NCBI RefSeq assembly: GCF_001435755.1
Contig: NZ_AZFI01000001.1
Coordinates: 1-58,587, forward strand
Reading direction: 5' to 3'
Source: Ligilactobacillus acidipiscis DSM 15836
Lineage (GTDB): Bacteria > Bacillota > Bacilli > Lactobacillales > Lactobacillaceae
Length of the DNA: 58,587 nucleotides
Positions within the stretch are counted from its first letter, which is position 1. The number at the start of each line of letters is the position of its first letter. Shown piece after piece: positions 50,720 through 58,460 of this stretch. The notes under the pieces are model-generated. The model was not told the DNA's origin. It saw only the letters and a program-made list of their open reading frames with translations, and made no database searches. Both the position numbers and the translations under genes were made by a program.

Positions 50720-50783
50720 GTTCTTCGTTCCTTTCACTGATCGATATTACCCTTTATTGTATCAATTTTACCTGTAATAAAAA

Positions 50784-50841
50784 AGTGTTCATTACTTTAA
50801 TGGGGACAACAACCTGAACCCAAACAAAAGTAATGAACACT
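50784..50841 (-). terminator. Terminator between rpoZ and coaBC
   Basis: A perfect 15-bp stem AGTGTTCATTACTTT / AAAGTAATGAACACT encloses a 28-base loop; on the minus strand it ends in UUUUUUAUU. It separates gmk-rpoZ from the coaBC-to-thiN genes, so those need readthrough or a separate promoter. Confidence 0.85.
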
Positions 50842-50854
50842 GGATAAAAAGAAT

Positions 50855-51061
50855 CTATTGTTTTTTAGTATCAGAAATCTTTAAATCGCCAGCTTCGACC
50901 TCTTCTAAAGCACGTCCAACATTTTTCTCAGAAGTATATTCACCTAATAAAGGCATTGCTCCATCATCAAGTTCATGTGCACGTTTAGCAGCCAGCATCA
51001 CCAATGAGTAACGAGAATCTACTTGATCTAATAGCTTGTCTACTGAAGGATATAAAATCAT
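50855..51061 (-). CDS. rpoZ: RNA polymerase omega subunit
   Basis: Small subunit that stabilises beta-prime. The 68-residue sequence has [31 protein letters not shown], the conserved helix. It overlaps the gmk stop by four bases (ATGA), the usual gmk-rpoZ coupling. Confidence 0.96.
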   Translation of the reverse strand: MILYPSVDKLLDQVDSRYSLVMLAAKRAHELDDGAMPLLGEYTSEKNVGRALEEVEAGDLKISDTKKQ

Positions 51062-51678
51062 TTTAAAGCATCTCCTAATTGTTTTTTATAGTCTGGTAAG
51101 AAACGTTTTACACGCCAACGTTCAGCTCGGATAATAGTTTTGATCTTTTCAGCCGCAGTTGGGACCTGATCATTAACAACAGCATAATCATAATTCTGCA
51201 TCATTTCTATTTCACCCACAGCTTGGTGCATTCGCTTATCGATGGTTTCTAAGTCATCAGTACCGCGATGAACGATCCTTTGCCGCAATTCCATTAAATC
51301 AGGCGGGGTCAAGAAAATAAATAAACCGTCCGGGACTTTCTCTCGAACTTGCATTGCACCTTTGACTTCAATTTCTAAAAAGACATCCTTACCGGCATCT
51401 AACATCTCATTCACATATTTTAAAGGTGTTCCATAATAGTTGTCAACGTACTGTGCATATTCAAGCATTCCGCCAGTTTTGATCTCATTTTCAAATTCTT
51501 TTTTTGAGACAAAATAATAGTCCTTACCATTGACCTCTCCTGGACGCATCTTTCTGGTAGTCATTGAAATTGAATAATCAAAATTATTTCCTGGTTGTGA
51601 AAAGATCTCTTTTCTAACGGTTCCCTTCCCCACTCCAGATGGGCCCGAAAGCACGATCAACATTCCTCTTTTAGACAT
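51058..51678 (-). CDS. gmk: Guanylate kinase
   Basis: Phosphorylates GMP to GDP. The 206-residue protein has the P-loop [17 protein letters not shown] (near 10-26) and the GMP-binding stretch [21 protein letters not shown]. It begins [12 protein letters not shown] after TTGAGGAGTTTTAGTGC. It heads the gmk-rpoZ pair and diverges from the small ORF at 52006. Confidence 0.97.
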   Translation of the reverse strand: MSKRGMLIVLSGPSGVGKGTVRKEIFSQPGNNFDYSISMTTRKMRPGEVNGKDYYFVSKKEFENEIKTGGMLEYAQYVDNYYGTPLKYVNEMLDAGKDVFLEIEVKGAMQVREKVPDGLFIFLTPPDLMELRQRIVHRGTDDLETIDKRMHQAVGEIEMMQNYDYAVVNDQVPTAAEKIKTIIRAERWRVKRFLPDYKKQLGDALK

Positions 51679-51712
51679 GCACTAAAACTCCTCAAATAAA
51701 TATTTACCTTCT

Positions 51713-51741
51713 ATCATGCACTTTTTACTTATTTTTTTCAA
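51713..51741 (-). promoter_or_regulatory. Candidate gmk promoter
   Basis: On the minus strand TTGAAA, 17 bp, CATGAT, about 35 bp upstream of the gmk start. Moderate match. Confidence 0.5.
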
Positions 51742-51845
51742 GTACGACAAGCAAGAAATGGCAAGAAAATTTTATTTTTCTCATGATTTTTTCAAAAACT
51801 AGTCTATAACATCTCTCGGAAAATAATATGTTTAAATGATGAGCG

Positions 51846-51855
51846 AATGTACATT
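51846..51855. promoter_or_regulatory. Perfect 10-bp palindrome upstream of the SOS-type promoter
   Basis: AATGTACATT is an exact inverted repeat located about 44 bp upstream of the -35 of the small ORF at 52006 and between two divergent promoters. It may be a binding site for another regulator; no identity can be given. Confidence 0.3.
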
Positions 51856-51894
51856 TTTAGAACAACAAGAAATATTTGCGAAAAACAAAACTTT

Positions 51895-51920
51895 GAACTT
51901 GCGTTCGGGAACTTTTGTTC
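51895..51920 (+). promoter_or_regulatory. Two tandem LexA/DinR-type SOS boxes
   Basis: GAAC-TTGC-GTTC (51895-51906) and GAAC-TTTT-GTTC (51909-51920) each match the Gram-positive LexA box core GAAC-N4-GTTC exactly, 14 bp apart centre to centre. The first overlaps the -35 and the second fills most of the spacer up to the -10. A third copy with one mismatch, AAAC-AAAT-GTTC, lies at 51940-51951, just downstream of the expected transcript start. The arrangement would give tight repression by LexA. Confidence 0.85.
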
Positions 51921-51926
51921 TATAAT
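51899..51926 (+). promoter_or_regulatory. Promoter of the small ORF at 52006
   Basis: TTGCGT (51899-51904), 16 bp, TATAAT (51921-51926, perfect -10). The transcript would start near 51933, leaving a leader of about 73 bases before the ATG. Confidence 0.8.
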
Positions 51927-52005
51927 GGTAAATGTAAGCAAACAAATGTTCAACCGATCGCTTTATTATTTTTAGAAATGTTTTTAAAAATCAGGAGGTA
52001 AAAAC

Positions 52006-52170
52006 ATGAAATATCATTTCATTGCACTCTTACGAGCAAAGGCCTTTTTCTATTTTCAACTTTTACTAACAAAATGGAATACATTTTTCGATCCAGCACA
52101 AGTCTTAGAACAAGAACAAATTCCTTCAATGCCTGAATTTCAGATCGATTCATTCATTAGAAAATCGTAA
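52006..52170 (+). CDS. Small protein of unknown function, probably SOS-induced
   Basis: I do not recognise this 54-codon ORF. It has a strong ribosome site (AGGAGG, seven bases before ATG), a perfect -10 and two exact LexA-type boxes upstream, and a terminator downstream, so it looks real despite its size. The N-terminal half is hydrophobic and aromatic (AFFYFQLLLTKWNTFF, residues 13-28) with a few basic residues, suggesting a membrane-associated or amphipathic helix; the C-terminal half is acidic and Gln-rich with two prolines and ends FIRKS. No cysteine is present. It converges on glnA. By control and location it may be a functional counterpart of damage-induced division inhibitors such as YneA, SosA or SidA; it shows no LysM motif. 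That role is inference. Confidence 0.75.
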   Translation: MKYHFIALLRAKAFFYFQLLLTKWNTFFDPAQVLEQEQIPSMPEFQIDSFIRKS

Positions 52171-52288
52171 ATTGATCCGCATTATTTTCAAAAAACAAAT
52201 CACTGCGATCTCCATCAGTGGTAGTTTTAAATCAACGATCAGAACAGCAAGTTCAAGCGATTATCCTTTCAAATTAAAAAAAACATCC

Positions 52289-52327
52289 TAAAAAAAAGCA
52301 ACTCATTTAAATGAGTTGCTTTTTTTA
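52289..52327. terminator. Bidirectional terminator between the small ORF and glnA
   Basis: A perfect 22-bp palindrome (GCAACTCATTT / AAATGAGTTGC, 52298-52319) is flanked by seven or more A's on the left and T's on the right, so it works for both converging transcripts. The stretch 52171-52288 before it holds no further ORF that I can support. Confidence 0.95.
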
Positions 52328-52340
52328 CGACATTTTATAA

Positions 52341-53684
52341 TTAATATTGTTCGAAATATTGTTTTCTTTCCCATTGTGAAACATCCTGGCGATATGCTTC
52401 CCATTCGATTCGCTTACCTTCAAGAAAACTTGCAGCTAAGTGTTCACCAAGAGAATTCAAAATAACATCATCCTTTTTCAATGCTTTTAATGCATTATGC
52501 AATGTAGAAGGAAGGTCTACAATATTATTCGCATGTCGCTCTTCTTCCGTCATAACATAGATGTTCCGGTCGATTGGTTTAGGGGGTTCGATTTTATTAC
52601 GTACACCATCTAGTCCGGCTTCCAGAATAGTTGCAACGGCTAAGTATGGATTAGCAGTTGAATCAACACTGCGTAATTCCAAACGAGTTGAACCTCCACG
52701 TGCGGCTGGTACACGAATCAAAGGAGAACGATTATGTCCTGACCAAGCCACATAAACAGGTGCTTCATAGCCTGGTACTAACCGCTTATATGAATTAACG
52801 ATCGGATTAGTAATGGCCGTAAAATTACGAGCATGCTTTAATAATCCGCCTAAAAAGTACATCGCGTCTTCTGAAAGTCCAGATTCAGCAGATGCATCGT
52901 AAAAGACGTTTCCACTGTCATTGAATAATGACATATTAACATGCATTCCAGAACCATTAATACTGGTTAATGGCTTTGGCATAAAGGTTGCATGTAAGCC
53001 ATGTTTGCGTGCTACTGTTTTCACTACAAGCTTGAATAATTGAATGTTATCAGCAGCATGTAAAGCATCAGCATACTTAAAATCTACTTCATGCTGGCCA
53101 GGAGCAACCTCATGGTGAGAGGCCTCAACATCAAAACCTAAACGTTCAAGTTCAAGAACGATCTCGCGCCGACAATTTTCGCCTAAGTCAACGGGAGCTA
53201 GGTCGAAATAGCTTCCCTGATCATTCAATTTAGTAGTCGGATCATTCGTAGTTGGATCCAGCTTAAATAAGAAAAATTCAGGTTCAGTCCCGATGTTAAA
53301 ATCAGTATAGCCCAGATCTTTCATTTCACGCAAAACTCTGATCAAATTGTTTCGTGGATCGCCCATAAAAGGTGTCCGGTCAGAATTATATACCTCGCAA
53401 ATCACCCCAGCTATTTTACCGTACTCACTACCCCATGGTAAGATAGTCCAAGTTGACAGATCTGGGTACAACCACATGTCACTTTCTTCAATTCTTACAA
53501 AACCATCTATAGAAGAACCGTCAAACATAATTTTGTTATCCAACAACTTGTCTAACTGGCTAACTGGAACTTCAACATTTTTGATCGTGCCATACAGATC
53601 TGTAAACATTAACCGTAAAAACTGAACATTCTCATCCTTAACAATTCGGCGAACATCATCTTTAGTGTACGTTGGTTTAGCCAT
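52341..53684 (-). CDS. glnA: Glutamine synthetase, type I
   Basis: Makes glutamine from glutamate, ammonia and ATP. The 447-residue sequence (one reading of the start; 445 from the one chosen) has the GSI beta-grasp [44 protein letters not shown] and [11 protein letters not shown] motifs, and [14 protein letters not shown]. The Gram-positive type (GSI-alpha) lacks the adenylylation site and is feedback-inhibited with GlnR as partner. The ATG used follows AAAGGAGTATGCAA. It lies 23 bp after glnR in one operon. Confidence 0.97.
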   Translation of the reverse strand: MAKPTYTKDDVRRIVKDENVQFLRLMFTDLYGTIKNVEVPVSQLDKLLDNKIMFDGSSIDGFVRIEESDMWLYPDLSTWTILPWGSEYGKIAGVICEVYNSDRTPFMGDPRNNLIRVLREMKDLGYTDFNIGTEPEFFLFKLDPTTNDPTTKLNDQGSYFDLAPVDLGENCRREIVLELERLGFDVEASHHEVAPGQHEVDFKYADALHAADNIQLFKLVVKTVARKHGLHATFMPKPLTSINGSGMHVNMSLFNDSGNVFYDASAESGLSEDAMYFLGGLLKHARNFTAITNPIVNSYKRLVPGYEAPVYVAWSGHNRSPLIRVPAARGGSTRLELRSVDSTANPYLAVATILEAGLDGVRNKIEPPKPIDRNIYVMTEEERHANNIVDLPSTLHNALKALKKDDVILNSLGEHLAASFLEGKRIEWEAYRQDVSQWERKQYFEQY

Positions 53685-53707
53685 TTGCATACTCCTTTGT
53701 TTTTGAC

Positions 53708-54097
53708 CTACAGTTTCTTTTTATGGACAGAAAGTTTATCAGCTCGGTCAGCCAATCCACCAACAGCTTTGATTTCTTCACGTAAAATACGCCGAACATC
53801 CGTGTCAGTCAATGACTTTTGCATCTGTTCTTGTTTTGCGTGTTCACGTTCTTTTTGCTGTTCATAAATGTGTCTGATTCCAGCCATATTTATCCCTTCG
53901 CTTAAATAATCTTTGATCTCAAGTAATTGATCCACATTATTAAGTGAATACATTCTCCGATTACCTTCATTACGCTCAGGGATCACTAAGCCTTGCTGCT
54001 CGTAATATCTAATTTGTCGCGCAGACAAATCAGTCAATTTCATTACCGTTCCGATCGGTAAGACTGAAAGTGAGCGCCTTAACTCTTTTTCTTTCAT
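53708..54097 (-). CDS. glnR: MerR-family nitrogen repressor GlnR
   Basis: Represses glnRA and other nitrogen genes when glutamine is plentiful, through feedback-inhibited GlnA. The 129-residue protein has a MerR winged helix ([23 protein letters not shown], near 10-32; then [20 protein letters not shown]) and a C-terminal regulatory tail. The start is the ATG after GGGAGGAATTTT; the longer frame from 54142 would begin inside the -10 box. It is the first gene of glnR-glnA and autoregulated. Confidence 0.96.
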   Translation of the reverse strand: MKEKELRRSLSVLPIGTVMKLTDLSARQIRYYEQQGLVIPERNEGNRRMYSLNNVDQLLEIKDYLSEGINMAGIRHIYEQQKEREHAKQEQMQKSLTDTDVRRILREEIKAVGGLADRADKLSVHKKKL

Positions 54098-54123
54098 AAA
54101 ATTCCTCCCGAAACTACTCATCC

Positions 54124-54152
54124 ATAATATCAAGTAGTCCAAAGCTTGTCAA
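54124..54152 (-). promoter_or_regulatory. Promoter of glnR-glnA
   Basis: On the minus strand TTGACA (perfect -35), 17 bp, TATTAT. The GlnR box sits immediately upstream of the -35. Confidence 0.9.
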
Positions 54153-54159
54153 TATTTTA

Positions 54160-54176
54160 TGTCATATTTTATAACA
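54160..54176 (-). promoter_or_regulatory. GlnR operator
   Basis: TGTCA-TATTTTA-TAACA matches the GlnR/TnrA consensus TGTNA-N7-TNACA exactly, and its place before the glnR promoter fits autoregulation. A second copy close by is not evident. Confidence 0.9.
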
Positions 54177-54306
54177 CGAAAATAATTCCTGATTTATAAG
54201 AGCTAAACTCATATTTTTAATACTTTTAACTTTTTTTATTTCTATTTTTTCAACTATACCAAAGTTAAACTTTACTTTTTTGGATAGACTTTTGATACAC
54301 ATAGTT

Positions 54307-55230
54307 TTATTTTATCCATTCAGTAACTATCTGCTCTATCTTTGCTATTTCTTGCGGATTTTGTACTAAATCAAACCACGAAACATTCATTCGATTTCTA
54401 AACCAGGTTAGCTGCCGTTTTGCATAATGGCGTGAATTTTTTTTGATCAGTTCAACACATTGCTCAAGTTCTGCTTCTCCTGCAAAAAAAGGAAAAAGTT
54501 CCTTATAACCGATACCCTTTCCTGCTGGCAGCTCACCACCGCCATCTTGATAAAGCTGACGTGCCTCTGGTAATAATCCATCATCCATCATGTGCTCGAC
54601 TCTCGAATTGATCCGCTCGTATAATAATTTTCGGTCTGTATTTAGTCCGATTATTAATGGATCTAATTTTCTTGATCCGACATCATTTTGTTTTGAAAAT
54701 AATTCTCCTGTTTGCAAATAAACTTCTAAAGCTCTAACCACACGGCGCACATTGTTGACTGGTATTTTTTGGGCAGCTTTAGGGTCAACTTTTTCCAAGC
54801 GGTCCCACAGAGCTTTGTTGCCATGCGACACAGCGAATTTTTCTAATTCTTTTCTGATATCCTGGCCTACAGGGGTATCCGGGCTTCCTAAATTAAAACC
54901 ATCTAGCAAAGCTTGTATATACAAACCTGTTCCACCTACAATTATCGGCAAATGCTGCTTTGTGGCAATCTTTTTGATTTCTTTTTCACTGTTATCCACA
55001 AAATCAGCTACTGAAAAAGGCTGGTCTGGTTTTAAAATATTCAAAAGATGATGATCGATCCCATCCATTTCACGCTCTGTCACCTTGGCTGTCCCAACAT
55101 CTAAACCTTGATACACTTGCATCGAGTCGCCTGAAATAACCTCACCATTAAATAAATGTGCTAATTTGATTGAAAGGTCCGTTTTTCCAACAGCCGTTGG
55201 CCCCACGATCACTAACACTTTTTGCGCCAA
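54307..55230 (-). CDS. miaA: tRNA dimethylallyltransferase MiaA
   Basis: Adds a dimethylallyl group to A37 of tRNAs reading UNN codons. The 307-residue sequence has the P-loop VIVGPTAVGKTDLSIKL (near 7-23), ISGDSMQVYQGLDVGTAK, and the YAKRQLTWFRNR motif near the C-terminus. It lies between the rhodanese-fold gene and glnR; upstream a terminator separates it from the former. Confidence 0.97.
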   Translation of the reverse strand: MAQKVLVIVGPTAVGKTDLSIKLAHLFNGEVISGDSMQVYQGLDVGTAKVTEREMDGIDHHLLNILKPDQPFSVADFVDNSEKEIKKIATKQHLPIIVGGTGLYIQALLDGFNLGSPDTPVGQDIRKELEKFAVSHGNKALWDRLEKVDPKAAQKIPVNNVRRVVRALEVYLQTGELFSKQNDVGSRKLDPLIIGLNTDRKLLYERINSRVEHMMDDGLLPEARQLYQDGGGELPAGKGIGYKELFPFFAGEAELEQCVELIKKNSRHYAKRQLTWFRNRMNVSWFDLVQNPQEIAKIEQIVTEWIK

Positions 55231-55282
55231 ATTTTTTCACTCCCTGAGCTAACTTTTTTGCTATTATTCCTGATATCTTTTT

Positions 55283-55324
55283 AAGCAAAAAGGAAATGAG
55301 CTTTTATTGCTAAACTCATTTCCT
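55283..55324 (-). terminator. Intrinsic terminator after the rhodanese-fold gene
   Basis: On the minus strand AGGAAAUGAG and a matching CUCAUUUCCU enclose an AT-rich loop, followed by UUUUGC. It ends the rpmG-side transcript ahead of miaA. Confidence 0.75.
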
Positions 55325-55341
55325 CGACTTGCATTCAACTA

Positions 55342-55728
55342 TTAACCTTTACTTTTAGTTTTTCCGTCCCACTTATCAAAGCCGGATTTCAAAATATAAA
55401 GGTCAGAATAACCATTTTTGTGTAATTTAGATGCCATACGTGGTGCAACTGTCTTAGTATCATCGTACAAATACACTGGCATATCTTTACGTAAGCTATC
55501 TTTAAATAATTTATACTGTGAAAACGGCATATTTCTAGCACCTAAAATGTGCCCCTTCTTAAAATCTTTTGGTTCACGAACATCAATTATTTGTGCTCGG
55601 TGCATACCTTTTTTAAAATCCTCATTAGTTAATATAGTTGCATGACGTTTCCCGATAAAATAAGTATAAAACTGTCCGCCAAACAGCCAAACTAAAATTA
55701 AGATCAATACTATATTGATCCAAGCCAT
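55342..55728 (-). CDS. Membrane-anchored rhodanese-fold protein (YqhL-like) lacking the catalytic Cys
   Basis: An N-terminal membrane helix (WINIVLILILVWLFGG) is followed by a rhodanese-like domain (about 33-125; IIDVREPKDFKKGHILGARNMPF). In active rhodaneses the loop after the central strand has Cys-x-x-Gly-x-Arg; here VYLYDDTKTVAPRMASK carries Asp in that place, so sulfurtransferase activity is unlikely. The role is unknown, perhaps binding or sensing. I take the ATG giving MAWINIV; a GTG a few codons upstream is also possible. It lies between glcK and miaA. Confidence 0.85.
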   Translation of the reverse strand: MAWINIVLILILVWLFGGQFYTYFIGKRHATILTNEDFKKGMHRAQIIDVREPKDFKKGHILGARNMPFSQYKLFKDSLRKDMPVYLYDDTKTVAPRMASKLHKNGYSDLYILKSGFDKWDGKTKSKG

Positions 55729-55794
55729 AACTGACAAATCACCTAAAACAAACACTGATAAAACTCCCTTCACCCTTATTGCCTCTAATTATTT

Positions 55795-56754
55795 TTATTT
55801 AAACTTTAAAGCCAATGATGCAGCACCGATCAAACCAGCATCGTTACCTAATTCAGCCAATTTTAAATGAGTTGAATCTCTGACTGTTGGAAAAGCAAAT
55901 TCTTCAAAGTTTTTGATAACTCTGGTCAACAAGAAATCGCCTGCAGCAGATACACCGCCACCGATCACAATGTACTCTGGATTAGTTAAGGCTGCAATAT
56001 TAGCACATGCAAAGCCCAAGTAGTAACATACTTCATCAACAACGCGCAAAGCTAAAGAATCATTTTGTTTAGCGAGATCAAAAACATCCTTAGAGGTAAT
56101 ATCTGCACCATTATCTAAGGAACGTTTCAATTCTGAATCACCAGCAAATTCTTCTGCTTGATCTCGCGCAATATGCACAACACCAGTAGCTGACGTATAT
56201 GTTTCCAAGCATCCATGACCCCCACAAGTACAGAGATAACCACCAGGATGGACATTTATATGACCGATCTCTCCTGCGGCACCTTGACCGTGAAGCAATT
56301 GACCATTGCTGATAATGCCACCGCCAACTCCAGTACCCAGTGTAACAAAAACCACTTCGTCAGAATTATTTCCGGCACCCTTCCAACGTTCACCTAAAGC
56401 GGCAACGTTAGCATCATTATCTACAGCAAAACTGATCCCTGTACCGCGTTCGATCTCTTCTTTAATGTTTTGAGTAGTCTTCCAATTTAAGTTGTATGCA
56501 CCAACAACCGTTCCTGCTTCTAAATCAACAGTTCCGGGGGTACCCATACCGATACCCAAAAACTGATCCTTATCCATATTGTATAATGCAAGATGATGAT
56601 TGATCGATTCAATAATATCTGGAACAATATGTGCTCCATCATCCAAAATATTAGTTTCAACACTCCATTTTTGCTGAATCTCACCCTCAGTAGTTAAGAT
56701 CCCAAATTTGATCGTAGTGCCTCCCAAATCAATTCCAAGCAACTTTTTGTCCAT
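55795..56754 (-). CDS. glcK: Glucokinase (ROK family)
   Basis: Phosphorylates glucose to glucose-6-phosphate. The 319-residue protein starts MDKKLLGIDLGGTTIKFG (phosphate-1 motif) and carries VTLGTGVGGGII, the ROK zinc motif CTCGGHGCLE and GGGVSAAGDFLL. The ATG follows AGCAGGAGGAACAAGCTG; a longer frame from 56820 has no good ribosome site. It follows yqgQ and gluP, as in many Firmicutes. Confidence 0.95.
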   Translation of the reverse strand: MDKKLLGIDLGGTTIKFGILTTEGEIQQKWSVETNILDDGAHIVPDIIESINHHLALYNMDKDQFLGIGMGTPGTVDLEAGTVVGAYNLNWKTTQNIKEEIERGTGISFAVDNDANVAALGERWKGAGNNSDEVVFVTLGTGVGGGIISNGQLLHGQGAAGEIGHINVHPGGYLCTCGGHGCLETYTSATGVVHIARDQAEEFAGDSELKRSLDNGADITSKDVFDLAKQNDSLALRVVDEVCYYLGFACANIAALTNPEYIVIGGGVSAAGDFLLTRVIKNFEEFAFPTVRDSTHLKLAELGNDAGLIGAASLALKFK

Positions 56755-56770
56755 CAGCTTGTTCCTCCTG

Positions 56771-56989
56771 CTAACTTTTATTTTTTTCTTGCTCGCGTTG
56801 TTCTTCAATTCTATGTTCACGTTCGATAACTAATTTAGCTTTGATAAAAGTTTCTTTATCGATCACGTCAGATTCTCGTAAATGATCTAATTCCAAGGCC
56901 ATTAGTTCAATATCCCACAAACGTTTACCAACATAGACAAAGACCCCAAAACGTTTTAACAATTGTTGTACATCATACAGAGTCTTCAA
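56771..56989 (-). CDS. yqgQ: YqgQ-family protein (DUF910)
   Basis: A 72-residue small protein of unknown function that is found between gluP and glcK in many Firmicutes. It begins MKTLYDVQQLLKRFGVFVYVGKRLWDIELMALELDHL, the family core, and ends in a charged Glu/Arg/Gln-rich helix. The start is TTG after AAAGGGTGATTCTT. It lies 16 bp upstream of glcK. Confidence 0.9.
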   Translation of the reverse strand: MKTLYDVQQLLKRFGVFVYVGKRLWDIELMALELDHLRESDVIDKETFIKAKLVIEREHRIEEQREQEKNKS

Positions 56990-57019
56990 AAAGAATCACC
57001 CTTTCTATTATAGCGGAAA

Positions 57020-57673
57020 TTAGTACTGTTTGAAACCGGCTACAGCAAGTATTCCATATATAATTACTAAGGCTGCTCCAGCCAAGATTTTTTTGTTAGT
57101 TGGAATTTTTTCCAGGTTAGGAGTACCTAGAACATAAGCCGTTAAAAAGCCGGCTAACAACCCACCTATATGACCGGCAATGTCGATCCCAGTAAATCCT
57201 AGACCCAAGTTTAAAATTACTAGGATCAAAAATTGTTTGGCTGTGGCTCTAATATACGGATTTTGACGGTAAGATTCACCCAACATCAAAAAAGCACCAA
57301 ACAAACCAAAAATAGATGTTGATGCTCCAGCAGAAATGCTCGGACTGAAAACAAAACTGGCAATGTTTCCACCTAAACCACTGATCAAATAAAGGATCAC
57401 AAAACGCCATTTACCAAAAACTGCCTCGATCTGTATGCCAATAAAATAAAGTGTCACCATATTCAAAACGATGTGTTGCAATCCAATGTGAATGAACATT
57501 GGGGTAAACAAACGCCACCATTCTCCTTGCCCGATCAATTGGTTGACCTTTGCACCAAAAAACACTAGAACATTAGTATTCTCACTTCCACCTGCCACGG
57601 TCATTAGCAAATAAACAATAATATTAATAATGATCAAAAAATAAGTAGCAGATGGTCGTTGTTTACGTGTCAT
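57020..57673 (-). CDS. gluP: Rhomboid intramembrane serine protease GluP
   Basis: Six-helix rhomboid protease; the substrate is unknown. The catalytic dyad is Ser118 (GASTSIFG) and His168 (GHIGGLLAGF), with HIVLNMVTLYFIG as the oxyanion-region helix. It has 217 residues and lacks the large soluble N-terminal domain of Bacillus GluP. The ATG follows GAGGTTAGAAT and lies three bases after the preceding gene. Confidence 0.93.
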   Translation of the reverse strand: MTRKQRPSATYFLIIINIIVYLLMTVAGGSENTNVLVFFGAKVNQLIGQGEWWRLFTPMFIHIGLQHIVLNMVTLYFIGIQIEAVFGKWRFVILYLISGLGGNIASFVFSPSISAGASTSIFGLFGAFLMLGESYRQNPYIRATAKQFLILVILNLGLGFTGIDIAGHIGGLLAGFLTAYVLGTPNLEKIPTNKKILAGAALVIIYGILAVAGFKQY

Positions 57674-57676
57674 ATT

Positions 57677-58258
57677 CTAACCTCTTCCCTGCTTTAAAGA
57701 AAACCACCCTGAAGTGGTAACAATGTTTGCGATAGCCTGGTCATTTGCGTCCACTTGCCACTTTGTACCTAAGTAGAAGCGCGCAGGTTCCGCACAGCTG
57801 ATCACGGCTCCATGATATTCGGCTAAAAAGCGATCATAAAATCCACCACCAAAGCCTAATCTTTCCCCTTTAGAGGTAAATGCAAGTCCAGGGACTACTG
57901 CGAGGTCAATTCGTGCAGGTTCAACTACTACTGAACTTTCTACTGGTTCCAACACTCCAAAATTCGATCTCACAATTTGAGTAGCAGCATCAAGTCGACA
58001 AAATTGCAAACGATGCCCGGATAATGTTCTAGGAACCACAATAGTTTTTTTACTGTGAAGAGCCGCAACGATCAGAGGTTTTGTATCAAACTCTAATGGC
58101 TCACCGAGTGTAATAGCAATGACATTGGCATCCTGCCAAACAGCGGAAGATAATAATTTCTGATAGATCTGTAATTCACTAGCTGTTTTTTCCCATCGAC
58201 CAGCCTGTGAAGTTAATTTATTTAATTGTTGTTTGCGCATGTATTCCTTAGAGAACAT
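57677..58258 (-). CDS. 5-formyltetrahydrofolate cyclo-ligase (MTHFS)
   Basis: Converts 5-formyl-THF to 5,10-methenyl-THF using ATP. The 193-residue protein has the signature LAVVPGLAFTSKGERLGFGGGFYDRFL. The ATG used follows AAAGGAGTTTGTTA; a TTG two codons upstream is too close. It is the first gene of the group that continues with gluP, yqgQ and glcK (Bacillus yqgN-yqgP-yqgQ-glcK). Confidence 0.94.
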   Translation of the reverse strand: MFSKEYMRKQQLNKLTSQAGRWEKTASELQIYQKLLSSAVWQDANVIAITLGEPLEFDTKPLIVAALHSKKTIVVPRTLSGHRLQFCRLDAATQIVRSNFGVLEPVESSVVVEPARIDLAVVPGLAFTSKGERLGFGGGFYDRFLAEYHGAVISCAEPARFYLGTKWQVDANDQAIANIVTTSGWFSLKQGRG

Positions 58259-58282
58259 TAACAAACTCCTTTATGATTATAG

Positions 58283-58312
58283 AAAAAAACAACAGGAACT
58301 TTTCCTGTTGTT
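58283..58312 (-). terminator. Intrinsic terminator after rpmG
   Basis: A perfect 11-bp stem AACAACAGGAA / TTCCTGTTGTT with a three-base loop is followed on the minus strand by a U-rich tract; its arm reaches into the rpmG stop codon. It separates rpmG from the cyclo-ligase gene. Confidence 0.9.
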
Positions 58313-58460
58313 ATTTTGTTTCGCGATGTAATGTAACTTTATGATCACGTGGGCAATATTTTTTAAGCTCCAAACGATCAGGATTGTTACGCTTATTTTT
58401 GCTTGACAAGTATGTCCGTTCATGACATTCTGTGCATTCTAATGTAATGTGTACACGCAT
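58311..58460 (-). CDS. rpmG: 50S ribosomal protein L33
   Basis: A 49-residue large-subunit protein. It begins [20 protein letters not shown] and continues with the conserved [20 protein letters not shown]. Cys9, Cys12 and Cys36 are present but the fourth expected zinc ligand is Asp39, so it is an incomplete CXXC type. The start ATG follows GGAGGGTCAAACAG. Confidence 0.95.
   Translation of the reverse strand: MRVHITLECTECHERTYLSSKNKRNNPDRLELKKYCPRDHKVTLHRETK

Noticed and set aside
52242-52254. Another LexA-like box, GAAC-AGCAA-GTTC
   Set aside because: The spacing is five bases rather than four and it lies downstream of the small ORF, not near a promoter.
54177-54306. Possible regulatory RNA in the AT-rich gap between miaA and glnR
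   Set aside because: Only a short palindrome (AAAGTTTAACTTT, near 54261-54273 in reverse) and A/T runs are seen; no promoter-terminator pair defines an RNA.
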